From CBFGTV01 sp965652145 (GTDB lineage: Bacteria > Bacillota > Clostridia > Peptostreptococcales > Natronincolaceae), in assembly GCA_965652145.1 (NCBI GenBank), contig CBFGTV010000032.1:1-38510 (forward strand): a stretch of DNA of 38,510 bases, read 5' to 3'. Shown piece by piece: positions 9,249 to 16,723 of the stretch. Positions within the stretch are counted from its first letter, which is position 1. Every line of letters starts with the position of its first letter. A program made the translations under genes and the position numbers. Below the pieces are notes generated by a model, which made no database searches, had not been told where the DNA came from, and saw only the letters and a program-made list of their open reading frames with translations.

Positions 9249-9755
9249 CTATTCCCCACCCGTGTCGTCCCACTCAAAGTGTTCACCGCAGAAGGGTGCA
9301 AAGAGAAATTTGCACCTTCCCAATTCAATTACATCATAGGGAGATAGGGGAGTGGGTACATAAACTGCTTCATTATTTAAATAGGCTATTCCTGACGCAT
9401 CACCGGGCAATAATACAAAGTTTCTCTTTTTAGGATCGTATACAATGATGGCATGATTTCTTCTTGAAATTTTGTTATCGCCCAGTATTTGAATATCCAT
9501 ATCATCGGCTCTGCCAATGAAATTTTTACCTTCCTTAATTTTATAGTCCTTTCCCACCCGGGAGCCTTCAATACAGACAATCCAGCCACACACAGGGGGA
9601 ATTATCTCCTTTAAAAGCTCCTCCTCAACATCTAGGGCCTTGGGAGGCAGTTGGGGAGGCTCCTTCACTGCTGTTTCTATATTACAATAGGGACATATGG
9701 TCCCGTATCTTCTTTCACTGAACATATGGCCATTCTGGCATCGAATAAGACTCAT
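9249..9755 (-). CDS. Zinc-ribbon FHA-domain protein
   Basis: This 168-residue cytoplasmic protein starts with a small zinc-binding module (Cys6, His10, Cys21, Cys24: CQNGHMF and CPYC), then has a linker and an FHA domain (about 73-155). The FHA phosphothreonine-binding signatures are present: FIGR, SRRNH and the later Asn in YLNNEAV. FHA domains bind phosphothreonine peptides; in type VI systems such proteins relay kinase signals to assembly. GGAG lies 10 bases before the ATG. The gene sits between a second FHA gene and a PP2C gene, which supports a phosphorylation switch. What the ribbon binds is unknown. Confidence 0.85.
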   Translation of the reverse strand: MSLIRCQNGHMFSERRYGTICPYCNIETAVKEPPQLPPKALDVEEELLKEIIPPVCGWIVCIEGSRVGKDYKIKEGKNFIGRADDMDIQILGDNKISRRNHAIIVYDPKKRNFVLLPGDASGIAYLNNEAVYVPTPLSPYDVIELGRCKFLFAPFCGEHFEWDDTGGE

Positions 9756-9771
9756 CTGCGAACACTCCGTT

Positions 9772-10335
9772 TCATCTAATCAAAAGTTTAGTTTTAGCAA
9801 TTAAAACAATGTCTCCTTTGATTACTTTACAAGGTTTATCCTTTGCTAATCTACTGCTGGTTCTTTCTGATTCTTTTTGAAGGCCGATCCCGTTTTGGGA
9901 ATGGACATCCTCAATATACCAATTACCTGATGCAAAATTCATAACCGCATGCTGAGGGTCAATTAAGGAAGCGTAGGTGACATCACTTAAATCCACATCA
10001 ACCTGAATTTCCTTGGTGTTTCTTCCAATGACCACAGCTGTTTTTCCATAAAGTTCCCATTCCCTGATGATCTCATCTTCTTCGTTGAGCAAAGCAATAA
10101 CCGTAATGGGATCAGTCAGGTTTTTTTGTGGGTCTGCCCCCAGATCAGAGTTAAATACCTTTAAGCCATATACCAGGGCAATGGCAGCCAGTACTGCTAT
10201 GGTAATATATTTTATTGCCACATGATCAACCGTTGAATAGATAAAGGCACAGGCAATAATTGAAACAATTGATATTGCCAAATCAAATTTTATAATACTT
10301 TGGGAAATTGACCTTTCCAAGATCATCAGCTCCAT
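9772..10335 (-). CDS. Membrane-anchored FHA-domain protein
   Basis: The 187-residue product has two closely spaced hydrophobic helices near the N-terminus (about 16-36 and 40-58) followed by a cytoplasmic FHA domain (about 90-187). Key FHA positions are visible: VIGR, the conserved His in LIDPQHA, and SQNGIG. The start overlaps the stop of the J-domain gene (TAATG), so the two are probably translated together. A second ATG three codons later is possible. It likely recruits phosphothreonine proteins to the membrane beside the PP2C phosphatase. The ligand and kinase are not identifiable here. Confidence 0.8.
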   Translation of the reverse strand: MELMILERSISQSIIKFDLAISIVSIIACAFIYSTVDHVAIKYITIAVLAAIALVYGLKVFNSDLGADPQKNLTDPITVIALLNEEDEIIREWELYGKTAVVIGRNTKEIQVDVDLSDVTYASLIDPQHAVMNFASGNWYIEDVHSQNGIGLQKESERTSSRLAKDKPCKVIKGDIVLIAKTKLLIR

Positions 10336-10748
10336 TAATCTCTTTTTACTTTAAAAAAGCTATCGAAAATACGACTGGTATCCATGGGTTCCTTTTTTGC
10401 CTGATTTTTTTCAGAGGGCTTTTTACCAGAGGGATTAAACCCAAAAAATTGCTCGAATTCAAAATTAATATCAACACCATCAGTGTTTGGTCGGGGAGCC
10501 CTGGGCCCCTGGGACTGCTTCCTTTGGGTTTTTGAAGATTGATTAAAAAAGGCCTGATCGTAGTCTCTTCTTAGCTTTTCATCCCGTAAAATTTGGTAGG
10601 CCTCAGAAATTTCATTGAACCTTTCTGCCGCCCCCTGTGCTGAATTTGAATCAGGATGATATTTTTTTGCCAAAACTCGATAGGCCCGCTTAATTTCTTC
10701 CGGGGTTGCCTGGGTTGATACCTCTAATATCTGATATAAGTTTTTCAT
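10335..10748 (-). CDS. Short J-domain (DnaJ-like) cochaperone
   Basis: This 137-residue protein is a J domain (residues 2-66) with the invariant HPD at 31-33 (KKYHPDS), followed by a low-complexity, charged tail with no Gly/Phe region or zinc fingers. J domains stimulate ATP hydrolysis by Hsp70 partners; the Hsp70-like ATPase encoded downstream in this operon is the likely one. The open frame reaches back to 10841, but the ATG at 10748 has AAGGTGAAGGA in the right place and begins exactly where J domains do (MKNLYQIL). It follows the tube genes across a strong hairpin. Confidence 0.85.
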   Translation of the reverse strand: MKNLYQILEVSTQATPEEIKRAYRVLAKKYHPDSNSAQGAAERFNEISEAYQILRDEKLRRDYDQAFFNQSSKTQRKQSQGPRAPRPNTDGVDINFEFEQFFGFNPSGKKPSEKNQAKKEPMDTSRIFDSFFKVKRD

Positions 10749-10795
10749 GACTATTCCTTCACCTTGCAGGATTCTTTCCTGTTTTTTTACTAATA

Positions 10796-10839
10796 GGCAG
10801 TTCCAGGCCTTCGCCCAAAAGGGCGAGACCAGAACTGCC
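10796..10839 (-). terminator. Intergenic hairpin between tube genes and J-domain gene
   Basis: GGCAGTTC (10796-10803) pairs perfectly with GAACTGCC (10832-10839), and CGCCC (10812-10816) pairs with GGGCG (10821-10825) around an AAAA loop, with partial pairing between. In the minus-strand direction no T run follows at once, so it is probably a partial terminator or an RNA-processing/stabilising hairpin that lets the tube and sheath genes be expressed above the downstream genes. Confidence 0.6.
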
Positions 10840-10867
10840 AATCATTCTTTTCTTAATTAATAGACAA

Positions 10868-11293
10868 CTAGGCGCTGTATCCGCCTTCTATGGTAACCTT
10901 ATCCAGTTTGTCCTTCTTTTGCTTAACAATTAGCTCGAAGGTTCCTACCCCTTCTGTGTCACCATAATGCTCCTTATAGTCCACCACGAAGGCATGGGGG
11001 AAATAAATTTTACGAACCACTTGATCGGCTGAAATCACTTCAACCGTCAGCTTACGATAGCAATCGGCCTTTTCAGCAGGTACTAAGGACCAAAGCCCCA
11101 GCTGCCTGGTGCTGTCAAAGGGATCACCATCTACAGCGGTTAATATTTTCCCGCTAATGATCATTGTCGAACCGACATCCTTGGTTCGACCGTTGGAATC
11201 GGCAGGAATGTCTGTTTTTAACTGTACTTTTTGTACACTTTCAATATGCAGCTCAATTGTTTCTGCGCCTTCAATTTTTACTCTAAAACCCAT
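10868..11293 (-). CDS. Tube-like (Hcp/tail-tube) protein 2
   Basis: This 141-residue protein has alternating hydrophobic strands and is about 60 percent identical by eye to the neighbouring 142-residue protein, sharing blocks such as WSLVP, DCYRK, QVVR and YGDTEGVGTF. Size, beta-rich pattern, tandem duplication and position just after a long sheath-like gene fit the inner tube of contractile machines (Hcp in type VI systems, gp19-like proteins in phages). The inner rod would be expelled on contraction. GAGAGGATGG precedes the ATG; the gap from its paralogue is 28 bases. Two tube genes suggest a mixed or two-part tube. Family assignment is by pattern, not by search. Confidence 0.6.
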   Translation of the reverse strand: MGFRVKIEGAETIELHIESVQKVQLKTDIPADSNGRTKDVGSTMIISGKILTAVDGDPFDSTRQLGLWSLVPAEKADCYRKLTVEVISADQVVRKIYFPHAFVVDYKEHYGDTEGVGTFELIVKQKKDKLDKVTIEGGYSA

Positions 11294-11321
11294 TGTTTAC
11301 CATCCTCTCTAAATTTTTTCT

Positions 11322-11750
11322 TTAAGCCTGTTCAAATCCGCCTTCCAGCTTCACAGCAACAGTTTTGTCCTTCTTTTGCTTCATGTGTAAATAGAAGGTT
11401 CCAACCCCTTCTGTATCGCCGTAGTACTCTGTGTAATCTACAATGAAGGCATTGGGCAAGTGGATTTGTCTAACCACCTGAGAGGCTGCAATCACATCAA
11501 TCACTACCTTACGATAGCAATCGGATCTTTCTCCAGGCACGAGGGACCATTGGGCAAGCTTAATGCTGCTGTCGGCCGCTTCTCCATCCACTGCGGTTAA
11601 AATTTTCCCTGTCACAACCAGGGATGTTCCTAAATCTGTAGAGCGGGCATTTGAATCGTTTGGTGTGTCAGTTTTAAACTCCACTGTTAGGATATTTTCA
11701 ACTCCCAATTCAATTGTCTCTGGCCCCTCTACCTTTAATCTGAATCCCAT
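11322..11750 (-). CDS. Tube-like (Hcp/tail-tube) protein 1
   Basis: This 142-residue beta-rich protein begins MGFRLKVEGPETIELGVEN and ends in an EGG motif. It is the first of two tandem tube-like genes, 51 bases after the sheath-like gene. No signal peptide is present, as expected for a subunit assembled in the cytoplasm. The conserved shared blocks with its paralogue imply recent duplication and the same fold; differences cluster in the N-terminal strands and the segment after AVDG, which could set heterotypic contacts. Hcp or phage tail-tube identity is inferred from size, strand pattern and neighbours. Confidence 0.6.
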   Translation of the reverse strand: MGFRLKVEGPETIELGVENILTVEFKTDTPNDSNARSTDLGTSLVVTGKILTAVDGEAADSSIKLAQWSLVPGERSDCYRKVVIDVIAASQVVRQIHLPNAFIVDYTEYYGDTEGVGTFYLHMKQKKDKTVAVKLEGGFEQA

Positions 11751-11801
11751 CTTAAATTCCTCCCTTTTGTTAGGTTTTATATGCTAATAGCTGTAAAACT
11801 A

Positions 11802-13967
11802 TTAGTTGGCTATGCTTCTGGTAATTTCCACCTCTAAATTCTTCACGCTACCATTAAAGGTAATATCAATGTTGCAATTTCCCACTTTGTCGTTAATGAC
11901 GAAGTTAATATCGTCACCCTCTTGTATAATAGAATTAATATAGCCTTTATTTGAAAGCCATTTGCTTTTTTGACTATTGGGGTTGTTGCTGAAGAATTTA
12001 ATGATATTGTCTTGCTTGAAATCATTTGTATGGAACCGCAAAATACGTTCAATGTAGGTGGTCACAATGGTCTTATAAATAGACTCAAAGTCATTGCCCA
12101 CCATCTGAAGGCTTCTGGCCTTATAAACACTGATTTTCTTAATATCTTTACCCTTCAGCTGGGCATTTTCAGATGAAAAGACAAAGCCAAAGTTCTTGCG
12201 GTTAATGGCGTTTTTAATACTATTAGTAAAGCCTGAAATTTCCTTGGCCAAGGTGGTGGTTACATTCAGGGCATTATCGTCGGCCTCAATGTCGAACCTG
12301 ACCCCAGGATACTCATGGGTTGCATTTTTAAATACTTCTTTCAAATATTCAGGGCATTGGTAAGCCGAAACAATACCAGCGGCAATATAGGAAGCACCTA
12401 TGTAGACCCCTTCAATCCATAGCTTTAAAATATCCTCCTTTTCCTTGGAAAGGTTAGGCATGCCATTTTCCTGAATCACGATTTTACTGTCTAAAATGAC
12501 ACCCGATTTATCCTTGGGTATAATGGTAAAGTTGGGTATACAGGGTATGGCAAATTCACTGTAATCCTTTCTGGTTAGAGGCATGCACTTATCCATATAT
12601 TTTTCAATACCGTTAATGGCCATTTGAGAAAAGGTGGTTTCCTCATTGGTTTCAAAGCTAAAGAAAATTTGAATGCGATAATCCTTTACAATATTTAATA
12701 ATAAGGTTAATGATTCCATTGTATTGACGTCGGTCTTTTCCACATGCTGGTTACCCTTAAACCGTTCTCTTCTTAGGGAAGCTTTAGTCTTCATACCCAT
12801 TTGAACCGACGGAACGATTCCAAACCAAATGGTATTGTCAAAATCATTTTTATCATTAACTGTATTGAAATAGGTAACTAAACGGGGAACATTATTACTC
12901 TTTACCAACATGTCAAGCTTGGTATTGGTAATCAGCATTTTAGGGCTCATACCTTTGTTTTCCACCCGGTATTGATCGAAGTACATCTTTACTCCCAGCA
13001 TTTTTTCGATCAGCGGCTTTACGGTCTTAACAAAGTCATCCTTGGCATTTTTATAAAATTCCAGGTAAGTATTATAGTTGCCAACCTCTCGCTCCATGTC
13101 AATTTTACTTTCAAAGGTAGAGGTTAAGGGACAAAAGGTCCTGACAACCAAATCCCTGACATAGTCAGAGGGGGTTTCATTAATGGCGTCGTAGTCCTCC
13201 TTAAAGGCTTCGATTAATCCAGTATTAGCTTGATCATCCAGCAAAACCAGTGAATGATCCTCCTCCTTGGGGGCCTCAAGAATTTGCAGCTCTCCCCCTT
13301 CCCCCATGCTGAGGACACCTATTTTGACCACCTCTGAATTTTCCTCCTGGTTTCCCTGCCCCATTAGTAATCTTGTCTTAATATCTTCAATTGCCAGGGG
13401 CAGCATCGCCATCACGTTGTTATAGTTATAGCTGGCTTCTTCAAACATGGTATTTAACTTATCTCCCAAATCCAATTTTTTAGGATCATCATCATCCAGC
13501 TCAGCATATTGGCTGTAGACATATTGAATTTCCTTTCTGGATTGTCTGATATCCTCCATTACCTTTTTGGGCGAGATCATATCCAGCAGGTTTTCAAATT
13601 TAAAATCAACGTTGGCCAATCCCTGGGCAGTTTTAGTTTCAATGAGGGTAAAAAGCATTTTCAGAAAATCATTTGACATGTTGATTGGAATCTCTGTAAT
13701 GTACTCCTCTGGAATATTCTCCGGCTTTTTCAAGCTATACATAACCTTTTGATTCATGGCATTATAAAAGGAGTAGACAACAGGAGCAAACTTATCTAAA
13801 AACTCGTCAAAGCTTCCCACCAAAAGCTTTTCATTGATTTCCTTTATTTTGTCATCATCTAAGCTGTCAATTCCCTTGGTATCACCAATTAAAGTGATTA
13901 AATCCGATTTTTCAGGATTTATTTCTTCAAATAATATAGTTCTGTTGGTTTGATTAATGATTTCCAT
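11802..13967 (-). CDS. Large candidate contractile sheath protein (TssB/TssC-like)
   Basis: This 721-residue protein heads the operon and is the strongest sign of a contractile machine. The C-terminal 80 residues (a helix ending FFSNN, then KWLSNKGYIN, a charged turn and two closing strands ending VKNLEVEITRS) have the helix-plus-handshake-strand layout of TssC/VipB and phage sheath C-termini. Its length is close to TssB plus TssC combined (about 170 plus 490), so a fused or single-chain sheath is possible. It is acidic in the middle and has no signal peptide. TAGGAGGAG precedes the ATG. A promoter and palindrome lie upstream. I saw no sequence signature that excludes another large structural role. 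Confidence 0.55.
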   Translation of the reverse strand: MEIINQTNRTILFEEINPEKSDLITLIGDTKGIDSLDDDKIKEINEKLLVGSFDEFLDKFAPVVYSFYNAMNQKVMYSLKKPENIPEEYITEIPINMSNDFLKMLFTLIETKTAQGLANVDFKFENLLDMISPKKVMEDIRQSRKEIQYVYSQYAELDDDDPKKLDLGDKLNTMFEEASYNYNNVMAMLPLAIEDIKTRLLMGQGNQEENSEVVKIGVLSMGEGGELQILEAPKEEDHSLVLLDDQANTGLIEAFKEDYDAINETPSDYVRDLVVRTFCPLTSTFESKIDMEREVGNYNTYLEFYKNAKDDFVKTVKPLIEKMLGVKMYFDQYRVENKGMSPKMLITNTKLDMLVKSNNVPRLVTYFNTVNDKNDFDNTIWFGIVPSVQMGMKTKASLRRERFKGNQHVEKTDVNTMESLTLLLNIVKDYRIQIFFSFETNEETTFSQMAINGIEKYMDKCMPLTRKDYSEFAIPCIPNFTIIPKDKSGVILDSKIVIQENGMPNLSKEKEDILKLWIEGVYIGASYIAAGIVSAYQCPEYLKEVFKNATHEYPGVRFDIEADDNALNVTTTLAKEISGFTNSIKNAINRKNFGFVFSSENAQLKGKDIKKISVYKARSLQMVGNDFESIYKTIVTTYIERILRFHTNDFKQDNIIKFFSNNPNSQKSKWLSNKGYINSIIQEGDDINFVINDKVGNCNIDITFNGSVKNLEVEITRSIAN

Positions 13968-14005
13968 TTTACTCCTCCTATCAAATTTTTTAACCTAATG
14001 CTATT

Positions 14006-14021
14006 TGAGTCCTAGGACTCA
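14006..14021. promoter_or_regulatory. 16-bp perfect palindrome in the operon leader
   Basis: TGAGTCCTAGGACTCA is a perfect 16-base palindrome 39 bases before the sheath-gene ATG and about 34-49 bases after the predicted transcription start. With no loop it fits a dimeric repressor operator better than an RNA hairpin. The regulator is unknown. Confidence 0.5.
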
Positions 14022-14061
14022 GCTTCCATGGAGCGACAGAAAAATAGTTCATTTTTAACAT

Positions 14062-14090
14062 ATTTTAACATTCATGGTCCTTTGTCACAA
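14062..14090 (-). promoter_or_regulatory. Predicted sigma-A promoter of the secretion-like operon
   Basis: On the minus strand TTGTGA (14085-14090), a 17-base spacer and TAAAAT (14062-14067) match the -35 and -10 pattern (4/6 and 5/6). Transcription would start near 14055, giving a leader of about 88 bases. It lies just downstream of the terminator of the VWA gene, so the operon probably starts here. Confidence 0.55.
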
Positions 14091-14093
14091 TGG

Positions 14094-14104
14094 GTGCCAG
14101 GCAC
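14094..14104. repeat. GTGCCAGGCAC palindrome
   Basis: This 11-base near-palindrome (GTGCC-A-GGCAC) touches the upstream side of the operon's -35 box. Similar GTGCCTGGCAC hairpins recur as REP-like repeats in many bacterial genomes, from my general knowledge. It could be a repeat remnant or a binding site. Only one copy was noticed in this window. Confidence 0.35.
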
Positions 14105-14184
14105 TAAATGAAATGAGTCTATGGTCTTATTAACAAAACAAATCAATTTAAAATTACATTTTTCGACATCAATCTACAAAATAA

Positions 14185-14202
14185 AACACCCCTGGGGGTG
14201 TT
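14185..14202 (-). terminator. Terminator of the VWA-protein gene
   Basis: On the minus strand AACACCC pairs with GGGTGTT around a 4-base loop and is followed by TTTTATTTT. The hairpin abuts the TAG stop of the VWA gene, which separates that gene's transcript from the sheath operon. Confidence 0.75.
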
Positions 14203-16197
14203 CTATGCCATTTCCGATGATGTATTATGCCTTAGATAATGTAACTCAATTTCTGACTCTCCATCGGAAAATGTAATATAGATTTTATTTTTGTATTCCA
14301 ATCGTAGCTTCTTATTTTTTTCCAGACTATTACCATTTATAATTAGATTGGCATCGGATTTATGAAAGAGAACAACGCTCCTTTCTATGCCCGGCTCAAA
14401 ATAGATTAGATCGGCATGTAAGCCCGTACAATCGATCTTCTCCCTTTCTAAAAGCTCCCTTAGGGTGATTCTTTTCTTCCCATCAAACTGGTTAAGGGGA
14501 ATACTTAGGGGTGGATATTCCTGCTGTCTACCCTTCAGATAAATGACATAGCCATTGATTTTTCCGGTGAAGCAGGGCTTTGGTGCTTTTCTCCTACGGT
14601 AATAATAGTAGCCCAGAGCCATCACCAATAATCCCAGAGGCACAGGGTAATAGTATTGCAGCGTAGGCATTACCCGAAGATAAACCTCCTGACGAAGGAC
14701 TGCCCCTTCGTGATCAATTGCCTGAATCATAAAGGTTCCTCGCCCCAGTCGATATGGATCAATGGTTAACATTGAATCCTCCAGATGAAAATACCGGGAA
14801 TCTAGGTCTTCTGTCAATATTTCAAAGGTAAGGGGGTCTCCGTCTTCATCCACAAAATAATCCTTTAAATCGTAATCTCTTGTCCCTGCTATTTTGGGAA
14901 AAACCAGCCTGGAATCAAATTTTCCTCGGGGAGGTCTATTTTCAATTTGAATTTGGTATTCTTCAAAGCTTATCTTAAAATCTTCATGCTGGAAGCTGGC
15001 CAAAAGATCATATTTACCACTTAAATCGAAGGTACCCCGGGCCTTTAACTTATTCTCTGCTGCTTCAATGGCAAAATCGTATTGCCTGTCATCACTTACA
15101 AAGGTAAACCGAGGAGTAATTTTACGATAAAATTCTGGATCATCAACTAAACGCCCGTCGTCATCATTCCTAAATACGGTTTCTATTTCCATCGGCTCAT
15201 TTTTATATATTTCTGCCGGCAAATCCATTACCAGACTAATGTCATAGTTGGCCAGCAGAAACACCTTGACCATATCTCCAGGGTTACTGACAAATTCCAG
15301 CTTAACCTCCTGGGCGGGAGGATCAGCTATTTTAGCAACAAAGTAATATTTAGAATCGGCAAAGCTGACATCGTTCCCCAAATAATAAATTTTAGGCTGC
15401 TGAATAGGTGATGAGGCGATAAAGAGAATATTAGCCTCGGTTATGAGGGAATCTTTAATGGGGATAATGATTTCCTGCTTGCCTCCCGTACCCATAGAGG
15501 CGGCCACAGACTTAATTTTTGAAGACATATGCCCTTGCATGATTTCGGCAAAAATTTCTATCAGCTCCCTGGAGGTGGAATCTTCATAATAGCTTCCTCC
15601 GCTTTCATCGGAAATACGGGTCAAAATATCGCTACCCTCAAATTCGTCCCCGATGGAAACCGTATATATGGGAATTCCCAGCTCTTTGGAGGCCTTTAAA
15701 ACAGCATTCACATCATTATCAGAATCGCCATGGGTACGCTGACTGTTTTGGGGCAGAGCCGTTTCTCCGTCGGATATTAATATTATAATCTTTTCTGTGT
15801 TATCCTTAGATTGGGCAGTCAATAGGTCAAAGCCTGTTTTCAACCCCATACCTAAATCAGAATAACCGGTCTTTCTAATTTCTTCAATGGGCTTTTTAAT
15901 CTGATCCCTTTGCCTGTCGGTTCTGATGGGAGCCGGTGCCATAGAGGATATTATTGTATGGTTATAGGCAACATAGCCTACATTTACCCGTTCTGAGGGC
16001 AGGGTGTCAATAAACATTTTAATCATATCAATGGCCATTTTGTCTCGATCATTTGTATTCATCGAGTAGCTGAAATCCAATACAAACATAACATCCACAT
16101 CAGGCGGCCTGTAGATGACCTCCTGGGCTGAAGCCGTTAGTGGATTCACCAGGCACAGCATTATCATAATGATGATCATCGATGTGATTTTTTTCAT
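14203..16197 (-). CDS. VWA-domain single-pass membrane protein
   Basis: This protein of about 664 residues has a signal peptide (MKKITSMIIIMIMLCLVNPL), an extracytoplasmic von Willebrand factor A domain (about 30-220) with a complete MIDAS pattern (DFSYS near 41, a Thr/Ser in TGYSDLG, ISDGET near 144), beta-rich domains, a membrane span (about 515-530), then a basic stop-transfer RRRK and a cytoplasmic domain of about 120 residues. That last part (ADLIYF, NLIINGNSLEKN, final strands) resembles an FHA-type fold, but without clear phosphothreonine residues. VWA domains bind protein ligands through a metal ion. The ATG at 16197 has AGGGGTGG before it. It is the gene before the injection-like operon but has its own terminator; VWA modules occur in type VI regulatory kinases, so a sensor role is conceivable. 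Confidence 0.8.
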   Translation of the reverse strand: MKKITSMIIIMIMLCLVNPLTASAQEVIYRPPDVDVMFVLDFSYSMNTNDRDKMAIDMIKMFIDTLPSERVNVGYVAYNHTIISSMAPAPIRTDRQRDQIKKPIEEIRKTGYSDLGMGLKTGFDLLTAQSKDNTEKIIILISDGETALPQNSQRTHGDSDNDVNAVLKASKELGIPIYTVSIGDEFEGSDILTRISDESGGSYYEDSTSRELIEIFAEIMQGHMSSKIKSVAASMGTGGKQEIIIPIKDSLITEANILFIASSPIQQPKIYYLGNDVSFADSKYYFVAKIADPPAQEVKLEFVSNPGDMVKVFLLANYDISLVMDLPAEIYKNEPMEIETVFRNDDDGRLVDDPEFYRKITPRFTFVSDDRQYDFAIEAAENKLKARGTFDLSGKYDLLASFQHEDFKISFEEYQIQIENRPPRGKFDSRLVFPKIAGTRDYDLKDYFVDEDGDPLTFEILTEDLDSRYFHLEDSMLTIDPYRLGRGTFMIQAIDHEGAVLRQEVYLRVMPTLQYYYPVPLGLLVMALGYYYYRRRKAPKPCFTGKINGYVIYLKGRQQEYPPLSIPLNQFDGKKRITLRELLEREKIDCTGLHADLIYFEPGIERSVVLFHKSDANLIINGNSLEKNKKLRLEYKNKIYITFSDGESEIELHYLRHNTSSEMA

Positions 16198-16372
16198 AAC
16201 AACCACCCCTATATGTTATTTATATTGATTGATCTTAACACTTTATAGATACGTATAGTTATATGTATAAATCTGGCATGGCTCCTATTTTATCACATCC
16301 GACATCTTAACAAAATAGATAATTGGTAGGATAAATTATTTAAATGGTTAATTTTTAAAATGAGCATAAAAA

Positions 16373-16393
16373 AAGCGTCTCTACTGAGCGCTT
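16373..16393 (-). terminator. Terminator after the broken DUF6483-like gene
   Basis: AAGCG (16373-16377) pairs with CGCTT (16389-16393) and an inner CTC/GAG extends the stem. In the minus direction it is followed by a run of seven Ts. Confidence 0.75.
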
Positions 16394-16398
16394 AAAAG

Positions 16399-16587
16399 TT
16401 ATCTGTTTTTAGTTTTGTTTTTCAAAACAAGGCCATGAAGCTTAATATAGAGATCATTGAACTGTGAAGTTGTTTGCTCAAATTCTTCCATCATTGTTGG
16501 ATCCGATTTTTTGCCCAATATCATACGTATAATAAAGACCACGACAGACTCAATTTGTCACATAATCCAATCCTGTTGATAATGCAT
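16399..16587 (-). pseudogene. DUF6483-like small gene interrupted by TGA
   Basis: From an ATG at 16587 (with GGGAGG 12 bases upstream) the frame reads MHYQQDWIM, a TGA at 16558-16560, then QIESVVVFIIRMILGKKSDP and on to a TAA at 16399-16401, 62 codons in all. The text matches the start of DUF6483-type proteins (a DYIMRQIE-like pattern followed by a hydrophobic helix and a Gly-Lys), where the position of the TGA is normally Arg. A single CGA-to-TGA change would explain it. A terminator follows directly. The family recognition is from memory; the nonsense codon is seen directly. Confidence 0.55.
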
Positions 16588-16676
16588 AATTCAATAACGC
16601 CTCCCGGTTGCCGACCTAAAAAAATTTTATTGTAAATCAAACTTAATGAAGCTGTAGGGATGCAAAAAAGTGTTTT

Positions 16677-16723
16677 CTCCTTTCCAACTAAGAATTTATA
16701 TTTAAATTCCTGCTGGAAAGGAG
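16677..16723 (-). terminator. Hairpin downstream of the NlpC/P60 gene
   Basis: CTCCTTTCCA (16677-16686) and TGGAAAGGAG (16714-16723) form a perfect 10-base stem with an AT-rich 27-base loop. In the minus direction AAAACACTTTTTT follows, so it probably ends the NlpC/P60 transcript 45 bases after its stop. Confidence 0.5.
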
